From: Mesorhizobium sophorae | GTDB taxonomy: Bacteria; Pseudomonadota; Alphaproteobacteria; Rhizobiales; Rhizobiaceae | Reading direction: 5' to 3' | DNA: 64,000 nt | Assembly (NCBI RefSeq): GCF_002270415.1 | Contig: NZ_NNRI01000013.1 | Span: 372,001-436,000, forward strand | Shown: positions 51,168-59,467 of the stretch, piece after piece | How positions within the stretch are numbered: the stretch's first letter is position 1 | Layout: each line of letters begins with the position of its first letter | The notes under the pieces: generated by a model | What the model was told of the DNA's origin: nothing | What the model saw: only the letters and a program-made list of their open reading frames with translations | The model's database searches: none | Translations under genes and position numbers: made by a program

Positions 51168-52304
51168 TTACAGCGCGGTTCGCGCGTCGACAGGCGGCCT
51201 GTCGAGTTGATCGTGCGGCAGCACGTCTGGCTGTGCCCATTGCCTGCGGGCCGCTTCGGAGAGGACAAGGCCATGGCCCGGGCGCTCGGGGGCCTGAATC
51301 CACCCATCGACGATTGCCATAGGCTCATCGACAAGGTGGTTCAGATTCTGGAAGGAATATTCGAGCCACTCGACTTCGGGCAGGGCGCAGGCCATGTGCA
51401 CCCCGATTTCAAGAAACGTATTGCCGAGGGTCACCGGGATGCCGAGTTCCGCCGCCAGCCGGCCGATGCGCATCACGTCGGTCACCTGTCCATGAACATT
51501 CAGCATGTCGGTCGCCCCGGCCTGCATCAACAGGCGCTTGCCGGCGGCATCGAGATATTCGCCTGAATTGATCATGGTTTGGGGGGTTGCCGCCTTGAGC
51601 ATCCGAAGGCCTTCGAAGTCATGGCGCAGAATCGGATCCTCAACCCATAGGAGTTCATAGCCAAGGTTATGAATTTTATGGATTTTTACCGATGCTTCCT
51701 TTGCGCCCCAAGCCTCGTTTGCATCGATCATGATCGATGCGCCCGGCCGCACCGTCTTTCTCAACAGCTCCAGCCGGGACAAGTCGCGGTCGAAATCGGG
51801 GTGCCCCACCTTGATCTTGAACGCGCGGTACCCGAGGGCGTCGGCATGGGCAAAAAACGTTTGGAACTCATCGTCGCCAAGGTGGAAATCGAGACCTGAG
51901 GCATAGGCTCTCACGCGCTTGCGGCGGCTTCCCAGCAGGCTGTGCAACGGTAGGCCGGCCTGCTTGGCGCTCAGATCCCACAAGGCAACCTGAAGGGCTT
52001 CTTCGAAAGGCAAGCCGAAGAGGCGCCGGTTGCCGCCGCGCGGCCGCTGGACCCGGTGCACGAGCGCCAGCGGCGCCTGTCCGACAAGACCGGGCCAGAC
52101 CTCTTCCTCAAAAACGCGGACGATCTCCGCCTGGGCGGGTAAAGGGTGAAACAAGCTCTGCACAAAGCCCAGTCCGATTTGGCCGTCCTCGCCAACGAGC
52201 TCGAGCGCGGCTACATGCACCGCATCGATGCGCACCTGACTGTCACCTATGATACGGTCACGAGCGAATTGATAACGAGTGATGCGGTATTCTGCGATGC
52301 GCAT
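51168..52304 (-). CDS. Enolase-superfamily enzyme with KxK but no Asp-His dyad (enzyme E of five)
   Basis: A 378-residue mandelate racemase-subgroup enzyme of a different lineage from A-D. The second strand carries the KxK motif (Lys163, Lys165 in AFKIKVG). Metal ligands are Asp194 (IDANEAW), Glu222 (WVEDP) and Glu249 (NSGEYLD). At the positions of mandelate racemase Asp270 and His297 the sequence appears to have Asn269 (DMLNVHG) and Asn295 (LGNTFLE). A single base pair Lys163/Lys165 would then do the chemistry, which suits a syn-dehydration or one-base reaction rather than racemisation. The gene is divergent from its own GntR regulator. Confidence 0.85.
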   Translation of the reverse strand: MRIAEYRITRYQFARDRIIGDSQVRIDAVHVAALELVGEDGQIGLGFVQSLFHPLPAQAEIVRVFEEEVWPGLVGQAPLALVHRVQRPRGGNRRLFGLPFEEALQVALWDLSAKQAGLPLHSLLGSRRKRVRAYASGLDFHLGDDEFQTFFAHADALGYRAFKIKVGHPDFDRDLSRLELLRKTVRPGASIMIDANEAWGAKEASVKIHKIHNLGYELLWVEDPILRHDFEGLRMLKAATPQTMINSGEYLDAAGKRLLMQAGATDMLNVHGQVTDVMRIGRLAAELGIPVTLGNTFLEIGVHMACALPEVEWLEYSFQNLNHLVDEPMAIVDGWIQAPERPGHGLVLSEAARRQWAQPDVLPHDQLDRPPVDARTAL

Positions 52305-52371
52305 ATTAAGTCTCTATATCTGATATGCCAGAATGTTGTTTAGATATTTCAGATTCAGTGAGGTGAAGCAA

Positions 52372-53073
52372 GTGGCAGAGCGTGAAAGGAAGCCCGACGG
52401 AAACGACGGAGCGGCAGCGGGCCAACGCCTTGGCGATCGTGCCTACACGCGAATTCTCGAAACGCTGTTTGACAGAAAGATCCCCGCAGGGGCCTTTCTG
52501 TCGCAAGGCGATCTCGTCAAAATGCTCCAGATCCCGGTTGCGCCGCTGCGCGATGCACTCAAGCTGCTCGAGGCGGATGGGATCGTCATCATCCACTCGC
52601 GGTCGGGCATCCAGTTCGTGAAGCCCGGGTTCGAATTGACCAGATCGACCTATCAGTTTCGCAGCATTCTGGAACGGGCGGCGACAGGTGTTTACGCGCA
52701 AACCGCCGAAGAGGCGGAGTTAGCGGAACTGGAACGACGACATCTGGCGACCATCGAAGAGATCGAGCGCACCGGGCTCACCGACCATGTCAGAGCCGAC
52801 CTCGAGGAACTCGAGACCTTGCTGCATCACTCCATCATTGCCAGCCTGAACAATCCATTGATCGAGAGTTCTTACAAGCGGCTGCACAACTACGTTCGGC
52901 TGATCCGGCTGGACAGAAAAGTCACCGTGCCACTCGTGCTGCAATCCCTGCGCGAGCACATGCAGGTCATCCTGGCATGCAAGGCACGTGACCCGGAGGC
53001 AGCAGCAGCGGCGATGCAGGCGCATCTGGCATCGGCCCTGCAGCGGGGCCTGGGGCTTTACTACGGTTACTAG
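52372..53073 (+). CDS. GntR-family regulator (FCD type) beside enzyme E
   Basis: A GntR regulator of about 233 residues: winged helix (RAYTRILETLFDRKIPAGAFLSQGDLVKMLQIPVAPLRDALKLLEADG region) and FCD effector domain (about 95-225, with LHHSIIASLNNPLIESSYKRLHNYVRLIR). The start is uncertain: GTG 52372 has GAGG nine bases upstream, while an ATG at 52333 would add 13 residues and lie in the promoter region. It is divergent from enzyme E with AT-rich ATATCTGATAT and AGATATTTCAGAT segments between, candidate operators. Confidence 0.85.
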   Translation: MAERERKPDGNDGAAAGQRLGDRAYTRILETLFDRKIPAGAFLSQGDLVKMLQIPVAPLRDALKLLEADGIVIIHSRSGIQFVKPGFELTRSTYQFRSILERAATGVYAQTAEEAELAELERRHLATIEEIERTGLTDHVRADLEELETLLHHSIIASLNNPLIESSYKRLHNYVRLIRLDRKVTVPLVLQSLREHMQVILACKARDPEAAAAAMQAHLASALQRGLGLYYGY

Positions 53074-53091
53074 GCTCAGGACCCTGACGCG

Positions 53092-53943
53092 TCAGGCAAC
53101 GGAGCGCGACCGTTCGATGCCACGAGGCGTTTCGCCGATCTCGCGCCGCATCCAATGGGAAAGGTGGGATTGGTGAGCGAAGCCCGTCAGATGCGCCACC
53201 TCGCTGATGCTCAAGTCGCTTGCCAACAGCAACAAACGCGCCCTTTCGACCCGGCGACGAAGCACATAGCGATGAACGGTCAGTCCCGTCGCAGCTTTGA
53301 ACCAGGTTCTGAGGTGTGAATTGCTGACCCCAGCGACCCTGCTCAATGTTTCCAGGGACAGCGGGGTTTGGATTTGGGCTTCGATGAAGTCGACTACACG
53401 CTTTAGTTGGATCTCCGACAAACGGCTTGCTCGCTCGGTCTCCTTTTCATCAAGACCCAGCAGGCGAACCGCCAGCGCAACGCCGATGCTGTCCGCGAAC
53501 AGCGATCCGCTCGGTGTGCCTGAGCGGAAATCTTTCTCGAGCGCGCGCGCGAGATGCTCAATCCGTTCGTCACGGAGAAGGTGACGCGTCTCAAGCCGTC
53601 GAAGGCTCCCCGAACCCAGTTCCGCAGCGACGTTCTCCATCAAGGCTGGTGAGAGGCTGAGTTCAATGGTGTTGAACCGCGTCTCGGCTTCAAATCCTCC
53701 TTCTTCTCCCGCGGGCACGAGATCGATATCGCCGGCGCGCCGTACGAAATACCTCCCAACCTGGCTGCAATAGGAACGCGTCGCTGCGCTTGCGTGGACG
53801 AAGACGCGGTGCCGATGGGCTTGGGGTAATTGGAAGCTGCCGGCCTCAACCTGCAATGCCGCGACGGTAACGGCGTTGGCTGCGGACGAAGCAAACTGCG
53901 GATGCATGGGCGGCCTCAACGATTGGCGAAACATGCTGAACAT
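53092..53943 (-). CDS. AraC-family transcriptional regulator
   Basis: A 283-residue AraC/XylS regulator with an N-terminal cupin-like sensory region (about 25-160) and two helix-turn-helix motifs at the C-terminus (about 185-280: SLETLSRVAGVSNSHLRTWFKAATGLTVHRYV and ISEVAHLTGFAHQSHLSHWMRREIGETP). It is divergent from an NAD-dependent epimerase-like gene 76 bp away and probably regulates it. Confidence 0.87.
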   Translation of the reverse strand: MFSMFRQSLRPPMHPQFASSAANAVTVAALQVEAGSFQLPQAHRHRVFVHASAATRSYCSQVGRYFVRRAGDIDLVPAGEEGGFEAETRFNTIELSLSPALMENVAAELGSGSLRRLETRHLLRDERIEHLARALEKDFRSGTPSGSLFADSIGVALAVRLLGLDEKETERASRLSEIQLKRVVDFIEAQIQTPLSLETLSRVAGVSNSHLRTWFKAATGLTVHRYVLRRRVERARLLLLASDLSISEVAHLTGFAHQSHLSHWMRREIGETPRGIERSRSVA

Positions 53944-54019
53944 TTGGCGAATGCCGCGCGATTTTCAATGCGTTGCCTCGCTAACGTTGACGGTATCGCA
54001 ATGTTCGAAGGGATTTGAC

Positions 54020-54940
54020 ATGAGTACCTATGTTGTTGTGGGCGCCGGTCCGGTGGGGCTCGAAACCGCTCGCCTGCTTGGAGAAGACGGACATGAAGTT
54101 GTTCTCACAAGCCGAGGTGTCGGCTCCATTGATCTGAAGCACGTGCGCGCGGTCCAGGGAGATGCCACGGACGCCGACGCGCTTGCGCGGATTAGCCGGG
54201 GCGCGGACGCCATTTTCATGTGCGCCATGGCCGCCTATGACCGTTGGCCAACTGATTTTTTCCCGATCATGGATGGGGTAACGCGCGCGGCCGAGATGAT
54301 CAGCGCAAAACTGATCGTTCTGGGAAATCTCTATGGATACGGCGCAAATGCCAAGGGCCAGCTTCGCCCCGATCTGCCGCTTGATCCCACCTCGCGCAAG
54401 GGCACCGTTCGAACCATAATGTGGCAGCGAGCCCTTGGCGCCGGTGTTCCCACCATTGAGGTTCGTTCCAGCGATTACCTTGGATACGGCGCAGTCACCT
54501 ACTTCTCGATTTTGGCATTGCCTTCTCTGTTGGAGGCGAAACCCGTTACCTTCCTGGGCAATCTTGATGCGGATCATGCCTGGACCTTCACGAAGGACGT
54601 GGCCAGAACACTTGTGGCTGCCTCATCCTATGCTGGAGAATGGGGCCGTGCATTTCACGTTCCGTCCCAGCATGCTTCGCCCCGGGTCATCATGCAGAAG
54701 ACCTCGGCGATGCTGGGAAAAAAACTTCCCGAAGTCAGCACCTACTCGCATGCCCAGATGGACGCGTTGGGGATGCACGAACTCGTGGAAATGAGCTACC
54801 TCTTCGAAAGTCCGTTGCTGGTCGATTCCTCCGATTCCGAGGCGATCCTGGGAGTGTCGGCACAGAGTATCGATGTCATGATCGCCGACACGCTTCGCGA
54901 ACATATCCAGTTGCCTGCCGAGCATGGCCGGCATGGTTGA
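54020..54940 (+). CDS. NAD(P)-dependent epimerase/dehydratase-like protein (extended SDR)
   Basis: A 306-residue extended short-chain dehydrogenase-like protein. The nucleotide-binding motif is VVGAGPVGLETARLLGEDGHEV; this is GxGxxG rather than the GxxGxxG usual in extended SDRs, so cofactor binding may be atypical. The active-site region LIVLGNLYGYGANAKG has a Tyr near the expected place but not a clean YxxxK. Family members act on sugars or bind NADPH without catalysis. Start at ATG 54020 with AAGGGA. It is convergent, 8 bp apart, with the alpha/beta hydrolase gene. Confidence 0.78.
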   Translation: MSTYVVVGAGPVGLETARLLGEDGHEVVLTSRGVGSIDLKHVRAVQGDATDADALARISRGADAIFMCAMAAYDRWPTDFFPIMDGVTRAAEMISAKLIVLGNLYGYGANAKGQLRPDLPLDPTSRKGTVRTIMWQRALGAGVPTIEVRSSDYLGYGAVTYFSILALPSLLEAKPVTFLGNLDADHAWTFTKDVARTLVAASSYAGEWGRAFHVPSQHASPRVIMQKTSAMLGKKLPEVSTYSHAQMDALGMHELVEMSYLFESPLLVDSSDSEAILGVSAQSIDVMIADTLREHIQLPAEHGRHG

Positions 54941-54948
54941 CCGGGGTT

Positions 54949-55764
54949 TCAGGCTGCCGCGACGTGGGCCAGCAGTGACGCGGCATCGGTGCCTGCCAAG
55001 CCAAGGTCGCGGACGCTGCTCATGTGGTTGGCAGCTGCAAGGGTCGTGCGTGAAACATCCAGTCCTTGTTGCTCCAGGTGGTCCGCATAGATTGCGGCCT
55101 GGCCGTGGAAGGGAGGCGTTTCGTCGGCTCCGACCGAGATTTCGACAGCCACTGTCGGATCGCAGGTTTTGCTGATTGGCGAGAACCGGCGGACCTCTTC
55201 GTCTGTGATCGCAATCTCGCTGGCAAGGAATGAGGTCTGCAATGGTTTCAGGTCGTAGAGGCCGCCAAGCAGCAGTGCGGCTCTTATGCCGCATGGCCGG
55301 CTATCGTCATCAAAAAGCATTGTTGCCAGATGCGCTCCGGCTGAATGACCGCTAACGGTCAGCCGGCCGGGATCGCCCCCATAGTCCGCGATGTGGTCGG
55401 CTACCCACTGTCTGGCGCGGCGTACCTGGTCCACGATCGCCGCCATTCTAACGGCGGGCATGAGGGCGTAGTCGACAATGACCGCGATCGCACCTGCAGA
55501 GGTGACGGTCTCGGCGACATAGGAATAGTCGCGTTTGGAGAACATCCTCCAGTAGCCACCGTGGATGAACATGTGCACCGGCAGGCGCTCGCGTTTGCCT
55601 TTCGGGAAGAACAGATCAACGGTTTCAGTTGCATCAGGTCCGTAGGCTACGTCGGCGACCATGGGTATGTTCGCCCTGCTTTGTGTGCTGCGGCGAACAA
55701 TCTCGGCGACGATGGCGTCGAACTCGGCCACGTGATCGCGAATGCGGAACGGATCTTTTTGCAT
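54949..55764 (-). CDS. Alpha/beta hydrolase (kynurenine formamidase/carboxylesterase type)
   Basis: A 271-residue alpha/beta hydrolase. The oxyanion-hole motif HGGYW and the nucleophile elbow GHSAGAH, with Ser as nucleophile, are clear; a His late in the sequence (AANHMSS) completes the triad. The HGGYW pattern is shared with kynurenine formamidases and small-ester carboxylesterases. It is the last gene of an operon with an alcohol dehydrogenase and a semialdehyde dehydrogenase (7-bp gap), so it may open an ester or lactone to supply the hydroxy acid they oxidise. Confidence 0.85.
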   Translation of the reverse strand: MQKDPFRIRDHVAEFDAIVAEIVRRSTQSRANIPMVADVAYGPDATETVDLFFPKGKRERLPVHMFIHGGYWRMFSKRDYSYVAETVTSAGAIAVIVDYALMPAVRMAAIVDQVRRARQWVADHIADYGGDPGRLTVSGHSAGAHLATMLFDDDSRPCGIRAALLLGGLYDLKPLQTSFLASEIAITDEEVRRFSPISKTCDPTVAVEISVGADETPPFHGQAAIYADHLEQQGLDVSRTTLAAANHMSSVRDLGLAGTDAASLLAHVAAA

Positions 55765-55771
55765 CGTATGC

Positions 55772-57220
55772 TCAGATGGTCACGGCGATGTACTTCGCCT
55801 CCATGAACTCGGCAACGCCGTGCTTCTGCCCACCTTCGCGGCCCAGTCCGCTCTGCTTGACCCCGCCAAAGGGCGCCGCAGGATCCGACATCAGGCCGCG
55901 GTTCAGGGCGATCATGCCCGACTCGATCTTCGATGCCACACGCATTCCCCTGGCTAGGTCGCGCGTATAGATGTAGGCGGCGAGACCGTATTCGGTGTCG
56001 TTGGCCTTTGCGATCACTTCCGCCTCGCTGTCGAAGCGCAGAAGCGGAGCCACCGGACCGAATATCTCCTCATGGGCCATGACAGCGTCAGGGGGCACGT
56101 CGCGAAGCACTGTCGGCGGGTAGAAGTAGCCCTTGCCTTCGGCGATCGTCCCTCCGCACAGAACCTTGGCACCACGGGCAACTGCGTCCTGGACGAGCCG
56201 ATCGATCTTGTCCACGGCCTTCCTGGTGATCATCGGGCCGCATTCGGTTTCCGAGTCTGTGCCAGGGCCTACCTGGAGGGCTGCCATGCGTTTGCGCAAT
56301 CCATCGGCGAAGGCATCATGGATGCCGGCCTGGACGTAAAGCCGGTTGGCGGCGGTGCAGGCTTCGCCGGCATTGCGCATCTTGGCAACCATCGCACCGT
56401 CGAGCGCTGCCTCCAGGTCGGCGTCGTCGAACACAACGAACGGTGCGTTGCCGCCAAGTTCCATCGAACAGGAGATGACGTGTTTTGCGGCTTCAGCCAG
56501 GAGCACGCGGCCGATGCCTGTCGAGCCGGTGAATGACAGTTTTCTCACTCTTGGGTCGGCAAGCATGGCGGCCGTCACCGGCCCGGGGCTTGAGGTCGTC
56601 AGCACGTTGACGACGCCAGGCGGCACGCCTGCTTCCTCATACAGGGCTGCAAGCGCGTAGGCCGTTAGCGGCGTCTCGCTGGCGGGCTTCAAGATAACGG
56701 TGCAGCCTGCCGCGAGCGCCGGCGCGATCTTGCGTGTCGCCATGGCGGCGGGGAAATTCCATGGCGTGATAAGCACGCAAATGCCGATGGGCTGATAGTC
56801 GACGACGATCCGGTTCGCGCCCGAGGGGGCGAGACCGAACTCGCCGCTGATGCGAACAGCCTCCTCGGCGTTCCAGCGAAAAAATTCCGCCGCGTAGGCG
56901 ACTTCGCCGCGCGCATCGCGCAGCGCCTTGCCGTTTTCCAGCGAGATCAGCGCAGCCAACGTGTCCGCCCGTTCGGTCATCAGTTCGAAGCAACGCCGCA
57001 GGATTTCCGAACGCCTGCGTGGCGGGGTTTCACGCCAACCGGCCGCTGCCTTCGCAGCCGCGTCGACGGCGAGGGCAGCATCGGCGAGCGTGGCGTCGGG
57101 GACCGCCGCGATCACCGCCTCGGTCGATGGATCGATCACTTCAATCACACGGCCATCCGACGACGGCTGCCAGCGGCCACCAATGTAGAGACCGTGCGAA
57201 AACGTGGCGTAGTCGGACAT
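55772..57220 (-). CDS. gabD: NAD(P)-dependent succinate-semialdehyde dehydrogenase
   Basis: A 482-residue aldehyde dehydrogenase with strong GabD likeness: TPWNFPAAMATRKIAPALAAGCT, catalytic Glu in MELGGNAPFVVFDD, catalytic Cys in NAGEACTAANRLYV, and the C-terminal PFGGVKQSGLGREGG. It should oxidise succinate semialdehyde to succinate. I chose ATG 57220, with GAGG eight bases upstream and the same length as E. coli GabD. The ATG at 57259, which overlaps the upstream stop by 4 bp and has AGGAG, would add 13 unconserved residues. The adjacent alcohol dehydrogenase would provide the semialdehyde. Confidence 0.88.
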   Translation of the reverse strand: MSDYATFSHGLYIGGRWQPSSDGRVIEVIDPSTEAVIAAVPDATLADAALAVDAAAKAAAGWRETPPRRRSEILRRCFELMTERADTLAALISLENGKALRDARGEVAYAAEFFRWNAEEAVRISGEFGLAPSGANRIVVDYQPIGICVLITPWNFPAAMATRKIAPALAAGCTVILKPASETPLTAYALAALYEEAGVPPGVVNVLTTSSPGPVTAAMLADPRVRKLSFTGSTGIGRVLLAEAAKHVISCSMELGGNAPFVVFDDADLEAALDGAMVAKMRNAGEACTAANRLYVQAGIHDAFADGLRKRMAALQVGPGTDSETECGPMITRKAVDKIDRLVQDAVARGAKVLCGGTIAEGKGYFYPPTVLRDVPPDAVMAHEEIFGPVAPLLRFDSEAEVIAKANDTEYGLAAYIYTRDLARGMRVASKIESGMIALNRGLMSDPAAPFGGVKQSGLGREGGQKHGVAEFMEAKYIAVTI

Positions 57221-57255
57221 ACTTTCATCCTCGTCGAATATGTCTGCGGAAATGT

Positions 57256-58503
57256 TCATTGGACCAGCTCCTGTCGCATCGTGGCTGCAGACATATCGCC
57301 GTCGTAAGCGGCTCTGATCAGTCGTCGCATCGCGGTGAGGTCGAAGGGGCGGGGATTGTTCTTGATCAGCCGGTCGATGCCGAGCGCCTGCTCAGCCGTC
57401 CAGTCGATCTTGTCCTCGGGAAGACCAAGTTCAGCCAATGTCGGCGTGATGCCGATGGCACCGAACAGCCGGCTCACCTCGCTTATGGTGGCATGCGCCA
57501 GCGCATCAGGTCCGCTGCTGCTCCGATCTGACAGGCCGAGGGCGGTGCCGACTTCGGCAATTTCCGGGGCCGCCGCCGCAAGATTGTATGTCATCACATA
57601 AGGCATCATGGTGGCGACGCCGAGTCCATGCGGCGTGTGGGTGATCGCGCCGACGGGATACTGCACCGCATGAGCGGCAGCCGTTCCAGCCGTGCCGAAG
57701 GCGCAGCCTGCGGCCAGCGCCCCCATCATGACGTCGGCGCGTGCATTTTCGTCCGATCCGTCGCGATATGCCTTTTCCAGGCTGCGGCCAAGCAATCTGA
57801 TGGCCAGAAGCGCGAAATGGTCGGTCAGAGCGCTCTTGCCGACGAACACATGCTGTTGCGGCAAATTTGGATCAATGCCGCGCTTAGCCGCCGTGAAGGC
57901 TTCGATTGCATGCGTCAGCGCGTCGGCGCCGGCGATCGCCGTCAGGGAAGGTGGACATGTGGCCGTGAGATCCGGATCGCAGAGTGCCACCGCGGCGATG
58001 AGATGAGGACTCGAGATGCCGACTTTCAGCGTTTGCTCCGGATCGGATATCACGGCGACGGGGGTCACCTCCGAGCCGGTGCCAGCCGTTGTCGGCACGG
58101 CGATCACGGGGAGGGTAGGGCCTGGCACCTTGAACTCGCCATAGTAGTCCTGAAGCCTGCCGCCATGGCTGAGCAAAAGTGCGGCGCATTTTGCCATGTC
58201 GAGGCAGCTGCCGCCGCCGATCCCGATGACCATGTCCGGCTTGTAATCCATCGCCTCCGCAATGCAGGCGGCGACGCTATCGCGGGGCACATCCGGCAGC
58301 GTTCGGTCGTAGACCAGCGTCTCCACCGCGGCTTCGCGCAAGCCGGCAAGAATCTCGGCGAACTCAGTTGTCGTGGCGAAACGCCCATCAGTGCAGACGA
58401 ACGCACGCCGTCCATACCTGGCGGCAACGGCTGGCAGCACATGGCGCTGGCCTTTGCCGAACAGGATCTCGCGCGGCAGGCGCACGGCTGCGAACAACGT
58501 CAT
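57256..58503 (-). CDS. Iron-containing alcohol dehydrogenase (4-hydroxybutyrate dehydrogenase-like)
   Basis: A 415-residue group III alcohol dehydrogenase. NAD-binding is shown by VIGIGGGSCLDMAK and VPTTAGTGSEVT; iron ligands by DALTHAIEAF and the later HAVQYPVGAITHTPHG. Its pairing with a succinate-semialdehyde dehydrogenase suggests oxidation of 4-hydroxybutyrate to succinate semialdehyde, as in blc-type pathways. The start ATG at 58503 has AAGGA; the long upstream reading would run through the promoter. It is the first gene of the minus-strand operon. Confidence 0.86.
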   Translation of the reverse strand: MTLFAAVRLPREILFGKGQRHVLPAVAARYGRRAFVCTDGRFATTTEFAEILAGLREAAVETLVYDRTLPDVPRDSVAACIAEAMDYKPDMVIGIGGGSCLDMAKCAALLLSHGGRLQDYYGEFKVPGPTLPVIAVPTTAGTGSEVTPVAVISDPEQTLKVGISSPHLIAAVALCDPDLTATCPPSLTAIAGADALTHAIEAFTAAKRGIDPNLPQQHVFVGKSALTDHFALLAIRLLGRSLEKAYRDGSDENARADVMMGALAAGCAFGTAGTAAAHAVQYPVGAITHTPHGLGVATMMPYVMTYNLAAAAPEIAEVGTALGLSDRSSSGPDALAHATISEVSRLFGAIGITPTLAELGLPEDKIDWTAEQALGIDRLIKNNPRPFDLTAMRRLIRAAYDGDMSAATMRQELVQ

Positions 58504-58675
58504 GGACAGCATCCTTCGAAGAGAGGTTGAGAACTGAGTGAATTGGGGCAGAGACCGGCCCCGATCTCGAAGTCGTCGTTCAAAGCGCGAGCGCGCCTGC
58601 CGGACGCCCCGAAACCGGGGACGATGCCTGGGTGCGCGAGATCTGCTCTCGCGGCGCCTTGAGTTGGTTTCACGA

Positions 58676-58703
58676 ATATCCCCTATAAAATCGTATAGGA
58701 TAT
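58676..58703. promoter_or_regulatory. Palindromic operator between the dehydrogenase and GntR operons
   Basis: CCTATA (58682-58687) and TATAGG (58694-58699) form a perfect dyad with a six-base centre; the arms extend outward as ATATCC and GGATAT. It lies 173 bp from the alcohol dehydrogenase start and 58 bp before the GntR start, a position able to control both operons. Best candidate site of the GntR regulator at 58761. Confidence 0.55.
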
Positions 58704-58760
58704 AGTATTGAATTGGCCGAAGCATCATGTTAGTGGGTGCTCCTGTCAAGAGGTAAAACC

Positions 58761-59459
58761 ATGCAGAACCCCGACCTGACGGTTGACAATGAAGCCCGCC
58801 TGAGCGGCCGCATTCAGCGTGCCAACAGCCTGGCTGGCGATGTGTACGAGGCGATCTTCGGGCAATTGATGTCGCTGCGGATTGCTCCGGGATCGCGCAT
58901 CACCGTCGATAACCTCGTCAAGGAATTCAACGTCTCGCATACTCCCATTCGCGAAGCGCTTGGCCGGCTGGAAGGCGAGGGGCTGGTGGTCAAAACCCAC
59001 CTGATCGGCTTTCGGGCCGCACCGCAGATCACCCGCCGCCGCTTTGACGAGCTCTATGAGCTGCGTCTTCTGCTCGAGCCCGCTGCGGCAGCCAAAGCCA
59101 CCGCAACGCTCGATGACGAGCGTCTAGCCGTACTGCAGGAGGCCGCAGGCGTCATGGCCCGGCGAGTGGGGAAGGACGAACGCCTGCGCTATTCGAACTT
59201 CGCCCGCCAGGATGCGATCTTCCATGACAAGATCGTGGAGTTCGCTCAGAACGAGCTCATTCGCGAGACCCTGAATCACCAGCATACCCATTTCCACATC
59301 TTCCGCCTGATGTACCACTCGCGAGTGACCGAAGAGGCGCTCGACGAGCACGAGGCAATTCTCGCCGCCTTTTCCGCGGGTGACCCGGACGCCGCTGAAA
59401 AAGCGATGCGTGTGCACATCGAGAATTCCCGGGACCGGCTCCTGCCTGCGTTCGAGTAG
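58761..59459 (+). CDS. GntR-family regulator (FCD type) of the CUT2 transport operon
   Basis: A 232-residue GntR regulator with a winged helix (about 25-90, LVKEFNVSHTPIREALGRLEGEGLV) and an FCD domain (about 95-225) with metal-type residues (ARQDAIFHDKIVEFA, DEHEAILAAF). AAGAGGT precedes the ATG. It is divergent from the dehydrogenase operon and 8 bp ahead of the ABC ATPase, hence probably a local regulator of both. Confidence 0.88.
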   Translation: MQNPDLTVDNEARLSGRIQRANSLAGDVYEAIFGQLMSLRIAPGSRITVDNLVKEFNVSHTPIREALGRLEGEGLVVKTHLIGFRAAPQITRRRFDELYELRLLLEPAAAAKATATLDDERLAVLQEAAGVMARRVGKDERLRYSNFARQDAIFHDKIVEFAQNELIRETLNHQHTHFHIFRLMYHSRVTEEALDEHEAILAAFSAGDPDAAEKAMRVHIENSRDRLLPAFE

Positions 59460-59467
59460 CCGTTGCG

